The notes under the pieces: generated by a model
Databases searched by the model: none
Seen by the model: the letters and a program-made list of their open reading frames with translations, nothing else
Told to the model about the DNA's origin: nothing
NCBI GenBank assembly: GCA_963576725.1
Contig: OY755240.1
Location: forward strand, 14,686,378-14,750,377
Direction of reading: 5' to 3'
Source of the DNA: Azorinus chamasolen
Taxonomy: Eukaryota; Mollusca; Bivalvia; Cardiida; Solecurtidae
DNA: 64,000 bases
Shown: in pieces, positions 41,984 through 52,909 of the stretch
Position numbering within the stretch: the first letter of the stretch is position 1
Layout of the letters: every line of letters begins with the position of its first letter
Position numbers and translations under genes: made by a program

Positions 41984-42199
41984 CCCGAACACCAAGGAAT
42001 TTTGTATTTGTCCCACGTCCGGCGGAGCTTCCTCAGCTGTACTTTACACGCCAATTTTTATGATCGTCTGTTACTCATGGGATATTGCGCGCGCATGTCT
42101 GTCTTCATCCTAAAGACCTGACGTGTTAGGACAATCATAGGACATTGTCTGGAGAACCAAAATCTTGGATATATTTTGTAAATTATTTTTGATATAAAA

Positions 42200-42244
42200 A
42201 TGCATCTGAAAATACTCCTATTGATACTCGTGATTTTTCATCAG
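42200..42244 (+). CDS. Astacin gene exon 1: signal peptide
   Basis: ATG followed by MHLKILLLILVIFHQ, a compact hydrophobic secretion signal, then donor GTGGGT at 42245 (phase 0). It is the only good signal-peptide start found upstream of the propeptide exons, about 225 bp downstream of a TATA-like box. The assignment rests on phase and position; a different first exon is possible. Confidence 0.65.
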
Positions 42245-42324
42245 GTGGGTGCAGTACATATTGGAAAACTATATTTTTTACAGAGGTTCAGATAAAATTT
42301 AAACATTTTCAAGTATAGCCTATT

Positions 42325-42452
42325 TATTTCTCTACCAAACCCCATACTGTTACCATTCTTTAGAATCGTCTCCTCGAGACGATTCTAAAGAGTGGTTAGA
42401 GTATAAGGTTTGGTGGAGAAATGACGATTTTACTATTTGGGTAGGCAAGTTT
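42325..42452. repeat. S1 palindrome in intron 1
   Basis: TTTCTCTACCAAACCCCATA, GTTACCATTCTTTAGAATCG, the complementary right arm, and GGTTTGGTGGAGAAATGACG. Confidence 0.85.
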
Positions 42453-42549
42453 TATCTGTAGCTCTATTTATAGACAAACAGGAAGATCCTTAGCATGTTG
42501 ATAAATTAAGGTCTGCCCAACTTCCAATAATTATGTTGCACGTCTTAGA

Positions 42550-42635
42550 GTAACAACAGACCGAGTGTCAAACAGATTGGATCCAGATAAGACGCTAAGT
42601 TACTCGGCTTCTCATCTGGATCTAAACTGGTAAGA
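42550..42635. mobile_element. P2-type core fragment
   Basis: GTCAAACAGATTGGATCCAG, loop GCTAAGTTACTCGGC, CATCTGGATCTAAACTGG, near a TTAA (GCGTAAGGGTTAA). Confidence 0.6.
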
Positions 42636-42833
42636 AATTATGTCCGATGGCTACATGTATTAGCGTAAGGGTTAAACTACTAGTCACTCTATTCTTCAAT
42701 ATTTATATATTTTGATCATGCATATTCTGCTTATATGTATCTCCGAAACGCCTGTTACATAATATGGTATGGGTCTTCAATAATTGCTCGTGCTCTTGTC
42801 TACACATATGCCTCATTTATAATCATATGATTG

Positions 42834-43032
42834 CAGTCTCTCTATAACGGCCACTAAATTATGTTTGTTAGTTGGTATTTAGCACAGATGGCTGCTTAAA
42901 GCAAGGTGAAAGTAAAACAGAACGCTTCTATAGGAGCGTTCTGTTTTACTTTCATCTTGCTTTAAGCAGCCACCTGCCTTTAACACAAAATATTTGATGT
43001 AATTTAGTGGCCGTTATAGAGAGGTTTTACTG
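42834..43032. mobile_element. T1 MITE in intron 1
   Basis: CAGTCTCTCTATAACGGCCA (a few terminal bases lost) to TAGAGAGGTTTTACTG plus TA. Hairpin GGCTGCTTAAAGCAAGGTGA with tip CGCTTCTATAGGAGCG. Confidence 0.85.
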
Positions 43033-43057
43033 TATATTACTTTCTAAGTTGCAGTAA

Positions 43058-43290
43058 TTAACCATTCCGTCATATAAACGTGTTTTCACGCATGTGCAGA
43101 GTATACCCTCCTATAGGAGCCGTCTGATCAGGGTCTGCTATGCTTGCTTATGGAATGTGATACATCTGGTTTTAGTTTCTAAAATGGCTACAATGTTCTA
43201 CCTTCCATACTTCATTAGAACTATTTTGTCCATAGATATTCAGTTGGTATTGAAATTTGGAATAAACATAGAACAGAGAAAGGGATAATG
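43058..43290. mobile_element. P1b MITE in intron 1, left arm shortened
   Basis: TTAACCATTCCGTCATATAA, then GTATACCCTCCTATAGGAGC (part of the left hairpin arm deleted), GGTCTGCTATGCTTGC, AATATTCAGTAGGT-type flank, end AGAGAAAGGGATAA. Confidence 0.75.
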
Positions 43291-43373
43291 GTAGTGGCAC
43301 TTGATGCGGCAGCAGTTCAGCAATGAACATTTCAAAAATGGTATTCTAGAACTGACTTTCATTTTCCTTTCAG

Positions 43374-43404
43374 GAATCGTTGAGGGTTGAATCTCTGTCA
43401 ATTT
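43374..43404 (+). CDS. Astacin gene exon 2: propeptide
   Basis: Acceptor TTTTCCTTTCAG, coding ESLRVESLSI plus one base, donor GTAAGT. Only 31 nt. It joins exon 1 in phase 0 and exon 3 in phase 1, and both joins keep the frame open. Support is splice quality and phase, not homology. Confidence 0.65.
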
Positions 43405-43534
43405 GTAAGTACATGTACCATATCTATAGTAGAATTGACATTCAAACCTAAAATTTGCTACTCAAATCAAGTTTTGTTTTGACAAACAATTACTCATACA
43501 TGCATATAACGGATTACGAACATTTATATTCTAC

Positions 43535-43708
43535 GACATGGCCCAGCATTTTCATTGTTTTGATTTTCTTCATTTTTGTTTCAAAAACATAGTAACAGTA
43601 ACAAACAGTTTGGATCCTGATGAGACGTCGTGTTACTCGGCGTCTCATCTGGATCCAAACTGTTTGCATAGGTAATCACAGATCCAGCATTGGCAGCGAA
43701 AGGGTTAA
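43535..43708. mobile_element. P2 MITE in intron 2
   Basis: AAAACATAGTAACAGTAACA, core AAACAGTTTGGATCCTGATG, TAGGTAATCACAGATCCAGC, end TTGGCAGCGAAAGGGTTAA. The left end is decayed. Confidence 0.8.
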
Positions 43709-43784
43709 TCTTTGTTTTATTCTTGAACTTCAGTAAGAATTCTAAAATGGATGTTCAGTGTAACATAGTGTAGCTGTGGAACGA

Positions 43785-43945
43785 AAACAAGGATCCGAGA
43801 TTATAAACCTTCTGAGTCTGAGTCTGAGATCATTCTCAAGTATCGGATTGGTCAGATTCTAAGAAAGCTCAGAATCTGACCAATCAGATGCATGAGACTG
43901 ATCTCAGACTCAAACAAATTGTTTTATAATCTGGGGCCATATACA
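43785..43945. repeat. S2-type palindrome in intron 2
   Basis: GAGTCTGAGTCTGAGATCAT, TCGGATTGGTCAGATTCTAA, AGCTCAGAATCTGACCAATC and GACTGATCTCAGACTC; close to the 7545 copy. Confidence 0.8.
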
Positions 43946-43954
43946 GTTGACGGA

Positions 43955-45050
43955 AACCGTTTGTCTATTTTAGTGACAGTGTAGACATTGACCTCAATCC
44001 TTCAAAAGCGATTCTAGCATTTGACTACAAACTATCTGTACACATTGATAACAACACTGAAGTGCATTTTGTTTAAAGAAAAACCATTTTCTTTTTAGTT
44101 TAGTAACGGTGAACTTGACATAGTATCCAGACCCCAAATCATCCCCAATCTAACAGTCCCCAGCTATCATGCAATCAAATCATTGTCATCATGCAATCTA
44201 CCTGTACGTCTAGTTGATAAAATTATTCCCGAACTAAAACTATTGTCCAGCAACCGTGTTTCTATCTCTAGTAGCGGTGACATTGGCTTGATTCCAGACT
44301 CACCTGAAGCAACCCCAATCTTTGTCTACACGTAAATCGATCTGTACACCAACTTTGGTTGCAAGCTGTATTTCATTATTAAACTTACTGTCTGCAAAGC
44401 GTTTCTTTTTTTTATTGAAAGTGACATTGACCTTGAATTCAGATCCATAGAAAGCGACTGGTCTTTTGTTTATACGTGTAACTAACTGTGCACACAATAC
44501 GGTTACATAATATCACTCTATGCAAACTGTTTTCTATTTCTAGTAACAGTGACCTTGACTCCTGATACATCTCTGTAATCCCATATTTTTGTCTCCGTGC
44601 TAGCATACATGTGTATCTGTATACCAAGTGTGTTCATAAAATGTACATTCTAACTAAATGTTATTGTCCCAAAATCGTTCTACTACTGTATATGCATAGT
44701 AAGAATATCGTTCACCTTGACCCAAGACCCCTTCAAAGTACATGTAAATATATTTCTTGGAAACCGATTTGATGTTTTAGTAACAGTGCCCAAGAGCATA
44801 ACACCGTGCATCCCAAAACATACCTAACCATTATTTGCAAAGCACTATCTATACACAAAGGTTGGTCACACTATGCCTTTCCTAATAAAATTTATTCTCT
44901 GGAATTGTTTTTTTTTCTATTTTAAGTAGCGGTAATGTTGACGTTATTCCCAGATAACCCCTATAACCCCTCACGAAAGATGGTTAAAAAATATATCCTG
45001 TCTAACGCTATGGTCCAAACATTGAAGTTTGACACCCGCCCAACCGCTGA
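43955..45050. repeat. Degenerate tandem repeat, about 130-160 bp per unit
   Basis: The phrase TTTCTATTTCTAGTAACAGT with GACCTTGA recurs in decayed form near 43970, 44090, 44262, 44410, 44534, 44696, 44773 and 44917, with TGTACACCAAxTTTGGTTG-type sequence between. About seven old units fill intron 2. Confidence 0.8.
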
Positions 45051-45479
45051 GACACCAGCCATCATAAGTACCATTTTATAATAACCAATTCCCTTGATAT
45101 GTTCGGTTATAATGTCGAAGACATGGTCAATATGAATGAATTAACATAAATATGTACCCATTCTATGCATTCCCTAGCTATATGTATTTATATTTAAGGA
45201 CATGTAAGAGTCTTGCAAGAACACCCTTTGCAAAAATACGCAGCCGCCTGAACAGCACCACGACAGAATAAATCAGTAAATGTACATGCGTATAAATTTA
45301 CACATAGTGACATTGTTGTTATACCTTCTGATCCTTCGAGATCATGAGTTTCAGTACTTCTTGTTCTGAAAATTGAATACCGCTTAAACCGGTGCAAGGG
45401 GGCATGAGCAGTGTTGCACTTTCAATTACTGTTCATGAACAGACTCAATAAAACCGAGTCTGCAATTTTCTCTTTTTGT

Positions 45480-45625
45480 GTTGCAATTTTTGCTCTCGGG
45501 GGATCACCTCCCTTCAGAATTTATACAAAGACAACAAGCAAACAACAGGGGGAAGATGAAAGTACCGCATTGGAACGGTCAGTGACAATTGTCACTGGCG
45601 GTTTAAACCGGTTTAGGTTTAAACC
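45480..45625. repeat. L interspersed repeat, copy 3 (partial)
   Basis: TTGCAATTTTTGCTCTCGGG, GGGGGAAGATGAAAGTACCG, GGAACGGTCAGTGACAATTG, TTTAAACCGGTTTAGG. Compare 10940 and 13400. Confidence 0.7.
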
Positions 45626-45709
45626 TTTAAAATAGAATGTAATTATGACGCAGGGACGAGTTTAACAATAAAGTACAGAAATTACCACATTTCTGGTTTT
45701 CTCTTTCAG

Positions 45710-45805
45710 CTTCTGCAGTGCAACAGAAGTTGGACTCCATTACGCACTGGCTGGACTCGGTTAATGATGCGACGATTTTTGACTACATATACAGAGTTAA
45801 CAAAG
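45710..45805 (+). CDS. Astacin gene exon 3: propeptide
   Basis: Acceptor TTCTCTTTCAG, donor GTGGGT, phase 1 on both sides. Encodes SAVQQKLDSITHWLDSVND, then ATIFDYIYRVNK, a helical charged segment expected of an astacin prodomain. It joins exon 4 to place FEGD 10 residues later. Confidence 0.8.
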
Positions 45806-45818
45806 GTGGGTATGAAAT

Positions 45819-46042
45819 GCACCCTTTATTCTAGGAATATTTCTGTAAGAAATAATGACGTCACGAATATTAGATTAATTTTTTAAATGGCATATTAGCA
45901 CACGGACTTTTACCGAAGCAGAAACTGTAGTATCAGATCTATATTGTTCCATGAGCAAACAGAGCAGACCTACTGACGTCTGATCTAGGTCTACTCTGTT
46001 TTCATTGGCATAGAAAGGCACATTTATGGAGTAAAGGGTTAA
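45819..46042. mobile_element. P1a MITE in intron 3
   Basis: CACCCTTTATTCTAGGAATA, AATAATGACGTCACGAATAT, GCAAACAGAGCAGACCTACT (hairpin tip deleted), end GGAGTAAAGGGTTAA. Confidence 0.8.
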
Positions 46043-46062
46043 TTTGTTTTTTTAGATATGTA

Positions 46063-46312
46063 TTAACCCTTCGCTTGCTGAATTTTAAAATACATTTCTC
46101 CTTCTTTACCCATGCCCTGTTGTATAATTACATATATCTTCACTGTGTACAAGTATTTTGCTGTGCAATCACTGCTGTGGAGTGCACTGGTTGCACAATC
46201 AACTTGTAAATAGGGCAGACCCTGATGAGACAGCTCCTGCAGGAGCTGTGTCATCCGGGTCTTCACTATTTACAGGTAGGTATATTGACGCGAATAGCAA
46301 GCAAAGGGTTAA
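46063..46312. mobile_element. P4 MITE in intron 3, full length
   Basis: Flanked by TTAA. TTAACCCTTCGCTTGCTGAA to AGCAAGCAAAGGGTTAA, in reverse internal order to 6196. Core GTAAATAGGGCAGACCCTGA, tip GCTCCTGCAGGAGC. 250 bp. Confidence 0.9.
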
Positions 46313-46460
46313 TTTTGTGTCTCATCTAGATCTCGAGTGGTAGGCACTTTAAAACGAAATGGGGAAACTATATAATTCTACACCCGCAAACTTGTTCGAG
46401 GGAGTATACTGGAATCACCCTATCCGGCGGTCGGTCGCTTGGTCGGTCCTTCCGCATTTC

Positions 46461-46614
46461 AACACTGGTAGTAGGTGTCGCCACTGGTAGTAGTAGTAGG
46501 TGTCGCCACTGGTAGTAGGTCGCCACTGGTAGTAGGTGTCGCAGGTGTCGCCACTGGTAGTAGGTGTCGCCACTGGTAGTAGTAGTAGGTGTCGCCACTG
46601 GTAGTAGGTGTCGC
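46461..46614. repeat. CACTGGTAGTAGGTGTCGC minisatellite
   Basis: About seven units of CACTGGTAGTAGGTGTCGC, some with extra GTA triplets or a missing TGT. Confidence 0.9.
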
Positions 46615-47790
46615 GAACTCCTCCCAGGTTTATGTATGGATTTTGATGAGATTGTTTACACATGTCAAATATGACGTGATCTTGTGTCTCAGTGAAAACC
46701 ATTTTGATTCGTCAATGTTTACGCGAACCCCGATTATAATGTCGGTCGATAAGTCGGTCGGTCCGTCCGCATTTCAACACAGTAAAAGTACAAATATGAG
46801 TAATGCAGAAAGTTGGTGTTGTGAATTCCTCCCAAGTTTATGTATGAATTTTGATGACATTTTGTACACCTGTCACATATGATATGATCTTGTGTCTCTG
46901 CGAAAACTATTTTGCTTCATTAATCTTAGGCGACACCTGGGTATTTATATTATAATGGGGTCGGGGCCAAAACCGTAGGTACCTATTTCCTCATAAGTCA
47001 CTTGTGTATTGTACTGATATGCTTAAGCATGTCGCTGCAATAGATGAACCATTGTTTGTATTTTAATCAGTTTGAATCCAGATGAGTCCCTATGTTTTAC
47101 AAAACGTTTGACTTTTTATATAGACATATGCATTTGAAAGTTGTAGGGACTGAACCAGAGATTATTTTGGACTTGGAAATGTTTTGGTCCCCTATTCCCA
47201 AGGCACTATGGGCGGGACCAAATCATAGAAAAGCAATATAATCCCCAATTCCAAAAACATCGTATACTTTTTGTATTGGCATATGTATCAACAAGTGTTA
47301 GAGGCTGGATCAAAAATCCTAATTTGTTGGTCCCCACCATCGGGGCATTGCGGAATTATCTCCCCATGAACTTACAGCCTTTTGGCAATTTTAGCATGAA
47401 CGTTGGGAGTTAGTGTCGCGAACTCCTTCTCAGTTTTAAAGTTATTGAATTTTAATTTGGAATACATGATTACTCGAATGGTAGATGTGCAAGACGCAAT
47501 TGTCATGTGTTTCGCGCAGGGTATTGCAGAATAATCTCCCCTTGAATTTTGAGTATTTTTATCGGTTTGCATGAAACATGAGGAGTTGGGTGTTGCGAAC
47601 TCCTCCTTCAGTTTGAAAGATATTGAAATGATACTTGTCATGCATAATAACTACGAATAGCAGATGTGCATGACGCAATGTTCATTTGTTGCAAGCATTG
47701 CAGAATGATTTCCCCTTTAACTATGAGTATCATTGTATTTTCGTCCTGTTACATGGGTAGTTGGTGTCAGAAACTTAGATTTGCAGTCAA
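46615..47790. repeat. Old tandem/segmental repeats in intron 3
   Basis: GAACTCCTCCCAGGTTTATG and TGATCTTGTGTCTCAGTGAA (46615-46710) recur near 46820-46910. GTCGCGAACTCCTTCTCAGT, AGATGTGCAAGACGCAATTG and GCAGAATAATCTCCCCTTGA (47400-47540) recur near 47590-47720. The start of the block has TCGGTCGG-rich sequence. It looks like one decayed interspersed element. Confidence 0.6.
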
Positions 47791-47884
47791 ACCTGACTTG
47801 CGGGGGTATTCACCACCTTTAGTGAGAGTTCTAGTTTATTTTATGACCAAACATTACTCTGATTATTATACTATTATACCAAAC

Positions 47885-48200
47885 AATTGATTACATGTAG
47901 TTTTAATAAAATCGTTATTTCTCACATGGATATTCAATGTGTAAAGGGTTAAGCCCTAAAGACTGAACGAAGTTATGGACACTTTCCTAACCATTTACAT
48001 CTAATTATTATACAAGAAATAATGACTTTAAGAATATTTCTTCATATTAACAAAGGGAAGTTTGGCCCTGCAAAGAACTGTAGAATCATATTCATTTATT
48101 ACATAAGCAAACAGAGCAGACCCTGATGAGACAGCTCCTGTATGAGCTTTCTGATCTTGGTATTCTATGTTTGTAAAGGCGTAGAATGCGTGAACGGTCG
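47885..48200. mobile_element. P1 fragments ending just before exon 4
   Basis: A P1a right end (CTCACATGGATATTCAATGT, TGTAAAGGGTTAA; to 47953) and a second P1a (47984-48200) with AATAATGACTTTAAGAATAT, GCAAACAGAGCAGACCCTGA and a decayed right arm. The latter stops about 27 bp before the splice acceptor. Confidence 0.75.
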
Positions 48201-48227
48201 ATACAAATGTTCTTTTTTTCTTTACAG

Positions 48228-48277
48228 GTATAGGTCTGAATCTATTTGAAGGCGATATCAAAGGATACAATCCTAAG
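48228..48277 (+). CDS. Astacin gene exon 4: FEGD switch segment
   Basis: Acceptor TTTTTTTCTTTACAG, donor GTACCT (weaker than consensus). Encodes GIGLNLFEGDIKGYNPK. FEGD fits the FxGD motif of astacin prodomains, whose Asp (residue 67) is known to coordinate the catalytic zinc and keep the enzyme latent. This motif anchors the propeptide model. Confidence 0.85.
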
Positions 48278-48299
48278 GTACCTCAAATTACTTCTGTAT

Positions 48300-49400
48300 A
48301 AACTTCTTATCACTGTATTTACACTATGAATTTTATCATTCGTGTATGAGTATTGCATATTTCACATATCGCCCATGAAGTGCAATCTTCGGATATAAAA
48401 ATACAAAACATCCTAATATGATATGATTATGGTCTGATTGTTAATTTTATATCTAGAACTTATTTTGCCAAGTGTTTTTTTTACAGCAAACTAAAATCCG
48501 TTGACCTGAATGGTCATTTTTGTAGATTACAGTACTAAAAGCTAAACTCCTCGGTTGTGATTGGTCATTTGTTTCACATGATTTTACTGCAAACCTATAT
48601 CCTTGGATCTGACTGATCGATTAAAGTAGACTTAAGGCCCTTGGCCATGACCTAATACCCTTTGTCTTATGCTTTGGCATACTACCCATTATGGTATTGT
48701 ACGATGTTTTTTTGTGGTACAATATTTGTTGCAATATTATAAGTAATAATGTGATAATGGTAGCATATAAAATCATATTAATCCAGAAACTATAAAGACA
48801 TGTCAAGGAGTATGCATGTTCATAACAACAGTTCTGACACCCCCTTTGTTATATCGGGCGTTTACTTCTATGTAGCACTATTGATGTGCATTAAACGATA
48901 TATCCGTATTTCTTTGCAACCTTGGACGTAAATGTTTAAAACCTTTTCATAGCTAATTCATATCTACAAAATGTATCTAACATCACATAACTAAATCAAA
49001 CAAGTATATATGCTTATGCCACTTTGAGCTAAACCATACTTTATGTTCATAGCAGGGCTTATTGCAAAATTATGTTTGCAATTGTATAACACTCTGGAGT
49101 TGCAGAGTTGTTTGCGCATATTCCTAATACATACCGAACTAATATGTTACGAGTAACCTTGAGCAGTTTTTAAACACCATGATTGCTTTAACTCCTGCGT
49201 AGTATTAGCAGCATTTCTGAACTGATTATTTTTCTGAATGACGGGTGCATACCGCAAAAGCTACTCCGCTGAAAAATATAGTTCTCTATAGGCACAAGTT
49301 TGTGTGTAATAGTGAAGTGTACAGTGCATTTGTATTTAAACCATACATGTATAACACCATACTTGTAGATATGTTTCAAGATGCCTATAAGTTATCCAAT
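48300..49400. other. Intron 4, no recognised repeats
   Basis: AT-rich unique-looking sequence. It is the longest stretch of this gene without a recognised MITE. No extra exon was found. Confidence 0.5.
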
Positions 49401-49418
49401 GTTTGTATACACGTTTAG

Positions 49419-49503
49419 CACTCCCAGCTCCGGACGGCCATCACCGACCGACAACAGTTATGGAACACAAGAGTAGTGCCATATGTTATCGACCCCAATT
49501 TCG
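49419..49503 (+). CDS. Astacin gene exon 5: start of catalytic domain
   Basis: Acceptor ACACGTTTAG, donor GTAAGT. Encodes HSQLRTAITDRQQLWNTRVV followed by PYVIDPNFG. LWxxxxVPYxIDxxF is the usual first strand of the astacin catalytic domain. The activation site should lie just before AITDRQQLW. Phase 0 in, phase 1 out. Confidence 0.92.
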
Positions 49504-49993
49504 GTAAGTATGTGTCAAGAACTTCGTCTTTTATACGCTCTGTCTGCTAGCCCCATTTCGTGTGTAGTACAAATGTGTCCACCCGAGATAAGAGAATGGC
49601 AGAAAAGCTTATTTTACTCGCTTGAGATATTAAACGGTAATTTGAAACATTTCTGTGTCTATTCAACTTTAACAGTTGTCTCGCTATTAAACAATGAATA
49701 CAGTTAAATGTTTTAATCGCGAACTCGGATAACGCGAACTCGGTATAATTTGAAGTATATTCACGGTCTGCTTTGTTTGCTTATACGTAAAAACAGATTG
49801 CATTGTCTATGTTTTTCGAGGGAAAATAATTCCCTTTTTGTTGTTTTCTTACTGCAATAAATACTTTACTATTCATAGTGGGTTGAGTCTTGCCCTAATG
49901 ATTTATTTTTTACAAGTTGATGTGTTCTGTAACAACACTGAACTATTGTATGTAGATATTCATGTGACTATTTATGTCATATTTATCTTTCAG

Positions 49994-50111
49994 ATTCTGC
50001 GTCAAGAAAAGACATACATGCAGCATTTGACGAATATCACACGAAAACGTGTATACGGTTTGTTCCCAGGACGACCGAGACAGATTATGTACATATCAAA
50101 CAAGTCAGTGG
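49994..50111 (+). CDS. Astacin gene exon 6: catalytic domain
   Basis: Acceptor ATTTATCTTTCAG, donor GTAAGA. Encodes DSASRKDIHAAFDEYHTKTC, then IRFVPRTTETDYVHIKQVSG. YHxKTCIRFVPR is a family hallmark and carries the first conserved cysteine. Phase 1 in, phase 2 out. Confidence 0.93.
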
Positions 50112-50137
50112 GTAAGAATGCTTTATAGCTTGTAGAT

Positions 50138-50366
50138 TTAACCCATTTGCTCCCGCGATCCCACATATGGGACGTAGGCAAACAGTGCAGACTCTGATCA
50201 GACGCCGCATAATGCGGCGTCTTATCACAGTCTACACTGTTTGTTGATAGGAAATGCAATATAAAACAAAAGAAAAATGACAATTTAGACCAGACATCCC
50301 TTAGATAAAAGATAGACTAATCCAATATATAAGCATGGAATAATCCACTGGGAGCAAATGGGTTAA
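50138..50366. mobile_element. P8 MITE, full length, right after exon 6
   Basis: Flanked by TTAA. TTAACCCATTTGCTCCC to GGGAGCAAATGGGTTAA. Core GGCAAACAGTGCAGACTCTG with loop GCCGCATAATGCGGC. It begins 26 bp after the splice donor. Core as in P1/P2, ends unlike either. Confidence 0.9.
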
Positions 50367-50379
50367 GGTGTATTTATTC

Positions 50380-50580
50380 CTTTCTCTAACTAATAACTAA
50401 ACGAATATGTCGTCATGAACAATGACTTTTTTTAAAAAAAATAAAAAAACAAAAATAAAAACCGCCATATTATTCCATAAGCAAGCAGAGCAGACCCTAA
50501 TCAGACGGCTCCTGCAGGACTACTTGGTCTTCTCAATTTGCAAATGCGTGAAAATTCGTACATGTATCTATGCGGTTACT
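50380..50580. mobile_element. P1a MITE, degraded
   Basis: AATATGTCGTCATGAACAAT, ATTCCATAAGCAAGCAGAGC, CAGACGGCTCCTGCAGGACT, then TTTGCAAATGCGTGAAAATT. The right hairpin arm is mostly lost. Confidence 0.65.
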
Positions 50581-50921
50581 GGTTATACTATTTTTGAACT
50601 TCTAGTTTGCCGCAGAATCGACCATATGCCCGTATTGAATACATTTGATGCTTAGCTTGAACAATGGTTCTGATACAAAAAAAATTACGCTGCTGTATAC
50701 CATATTGAATGTAAGCCATCTCGGACTTCCAATGAACTGGTCGTTCCTAAAGGAGGGGCACTTTATTAAACATTACCCCGCTAAAAGCGGTCCGTTTCTC
50801 ATCTGAAAATAACTAGTTGTAGATGACAACTCGGCCTCTTTTTAGAATCCAAATTGCTTGACACTCGTTAATAACCGTCACCTGTCATAAAGACCAACAT
50901 GAACAATTAAGCGGTCGAATA

Positions 50922-51012
50922 CAGTAAAACTTGTCTAAACCGGAATTCTAGTAGAGAAGAAGTTAAACACTTTAATACAGCTTGCTGTTTAATGCAGGGT
51001 GAAAGTCGAATT
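50922..51012. mobile_element. T4 left half, ends close to exon 7
   Basis: CAGTAAAACTTGTCTAAACC, CCGGAATTCTAGTAGAGAAG, GCTGTTTAATGCAGGGTGAA. The right half is missing, and the fragment ends about 42 bp before the exon 7 acceptor. Confidence 0.75.
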
Positions 51013-51054
51013 GTAATTATCACACACATATAAAACATGCATGGCGTATTTCAG

Positions 51055-51230
51055 ATGCTACTCCAATGTGGGACGTACTGGCGGCGGGCAAGAGATCTCG
51101 TTGGCGGGAGCATGTTTGAAGAAAGGAACAGCGGTGCACGAGCTAATGCACGCTCTCGGCTTCTGGCACGAGCAGAGTCGACCGGACAGGGACTCCTGGG
51201 TACAAGTTGTCACCAGCAATATTCAGCAAG
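51055..51230 (+). CDS. Astacin gene exon 7: zinc-binding site
   Basis: Acceptor GCGTATTTCAG, donor GTGAAC. Encodes CYSNVGRTGGGQEISLAGAC, then the active site HELMHALGFWHEQSRPDRD at 51137 onward. The three His ligands (170, 174, 180) and catalytic Glu 171 are all present, so the enzyme should be active. Cys in RCYSNVG/GACL-type positions match the conserved pair. Phase 2 in, phase 1 out. Confidence 0.96.
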
Positions 51231-51234
51231 GTGA

Positions 51235-51570
51235 ACACTTTTTATCTGGTGTAATTATATAGTGAATACGGGGCTCAGTATATTCAGTTTTGATGTTTTT
51301 AAAAGCCCGTGTGTTAATATATACTATTAATATAAGACCCGAAGAAAGGATAATCAGAAGCATTCAATAATACATATTTGCAAGCACTGACTCTGACGAT
51401 GAATTTACAGTATATAGCTTTAATTAACAGTATAGATCCTGATTTTGAAATGAACTTCCAGTGCAGTTTTGAATCTATTTCGTACAGTGTTCACAAATGC
51501 CTGATAAACCATTTCCTTATTATGCAGACCAACTGATTTTGTTTGCTCCGTTATACAATGGCACACGTAT
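51235..51570. other. Intron 7, left part, nothing recognised
   Basis: AT-rich sequence without known elements or coding signal up to a decayed T5 remnant. Confidence 0.45.
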
Positions 51571-51576
51571 AAAACA

Positions 51577-51770
51577 TATGTACATAAAACCCCATCTTAA
51601 GCGACCTCTTTATGAATAAACATAGACGTCTTTAAAAGCAGATAAGTGTTTTATGAACGCGAAATGTCATGCAGAAAGCTCCTACAAGAGCCTCCGAAAT
51701 TACACATGTCTTAAAGTTCCAGAATAAGACCGCTTTTTGATGATTACTTTAGAGTGGGCTTACTGCAAAA
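51577..51770. mobile_element. T5 MITE, degenerate
   Basis: AAAACCCCATCTTAAGCGAC, AAAGCAGATAAGTGTTTTAT, AAGCTCCTACAAGAGCC and AGAATAAGACCGCTTTTTGA. Termini eroded. Confidence 0.6.
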
Positions 51771-51873
51771 CGTTGCTAGGCATATGTTTTAGTCTAATTT
51801 TCGGATAAAAGCTGTTATCAAATGTACATCAGGTCGCCCTCTTGCAGAATAAAGGTTACGCCCTTGTCGTATA

Positions 51874-52076
51874 TAGTAAAACCTCTCTATAACGACCACT
51901 AAATTGTATTAATTAGTTGGTATTTTGGCAGGTGGTTGCTTAAAGCAAGGTGAAAGTAAAACAGAACGCTCCTATGGGAGCGTTCTGTTTTGCTTTCACC
52001 TTGCTTTAAGCGTCCACCTGCCTTTAACACAAAATACTTGATGTAATTTAGTGGTCGTTATAGAAAGGTTTTACTG
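51874..52076. mobile_element. T1 MITE in intron 7, full length
   Basis: TAGTAAAACCTCTCTATAAC to TAGAAAGGTTTTACTG; hairpin with tip CGCTCCTATGGGAGCG. Confidence 0.88.
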
Positions 52077-52127
52077 AAGTCGATACGTGGTTACATGTTA
52101 GCTGTGTACCCAGTCAATAGGCCTTTT

Positions 52128-52304
52128 CAACCCATTTTCTTATATTGGCGCCTTTTGGCACCCCCGTAAAAGTCGCTTTTCGAAATTATTGTGAAAACTA
52201 CGGACTTCTAAACATTTCTATTAAATTTAACACTTTTTCTCTAATAAATGCTACTTTTCAGTAAACGTTGGATCTAAAAGCAACATTATGAGGTAATGAG
52301 TTAA
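52128..52304. mobile_element. P3 MITE without hairpin
   Basis: CAACCCATTTTCTTATATTG, GTAAAAGTCGCTTTTCGAAA, TTATTGTGAAAACTACGGAC, AATGCTACTTTTCAGTAAAC, end GAGGTAATGAGTTAA. The AATAGAGCATTTGC palindrome is absent. Confidence 0.75.
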
Positions 52305-52314
52305 TGCCTTTTAG

Positions 52315-52798
52315 AGAAGATCCAGATCAGACGGTTGTTTTAGGAACCTCCCAATCAGGATCTGCTATATTTATTTACAAAACGATATAAATTGGATTCC
52401 TACAGTTTCTTTCATGGTCAAAACTCCATGTTCATATGCCATTATAAATATGTCTCATGTCATCAATATTCACGGGGACATTATATATTTTTCTTACATA
52501 AATATTCATGAGTAAAGCATAAAGAAACTTTTCCAATGACGCCACTTGGAGTAAGACCTCTTTGATATGGTTAACTTGTGCTAACAATTTCCCTGTTCAG
52601 TATTCATTCAAGAAATATTGACATAATGAATATTTATTTATTAAAGCTGAATCTTTATCATGTGAACTTTTAAAATGAAAGGTTTACTTTGACAAAAACT
52701 GTAAAATCAGATCTATATCATGTCAAAAGCAAACAGAGCAGAACCGCCATATCTGGGTCTAATACGTGAAAAGACATTTATATGAGGGAAAGGGTTAA
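52315..52798. mobile_element. Two P1 MITEs, degraded
   Basis: First (about 52315-52510): AGATCCAGATCAGACGGTTG, TCATATGCCATTATAAATAT. Second (about 52580-52798): CAATTTCCCTGTTCAGTATT, GCAAACAGAGCAGAACCGCC (hairpin tip deleted), end GAGGGAAAGGGTTAA. Confidence 0.7.
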
Positions 52799-52909
52799 AT
52801 GTAATCGTACAAAATACAATGTTGTTCGTTTCACTCTAACATATATTGTTAATATAAAACTATGCACACTCATAACAAAGTCATGATGGATGTATGCTTC
52901 TGAACACAG

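Noticed and set aside
46368..46702. - strand ORFs with TTTSGDTYYQW repeats
   Set aside because: Translation of the CACTGGTAGTAGGTGTCGC minisatellite.
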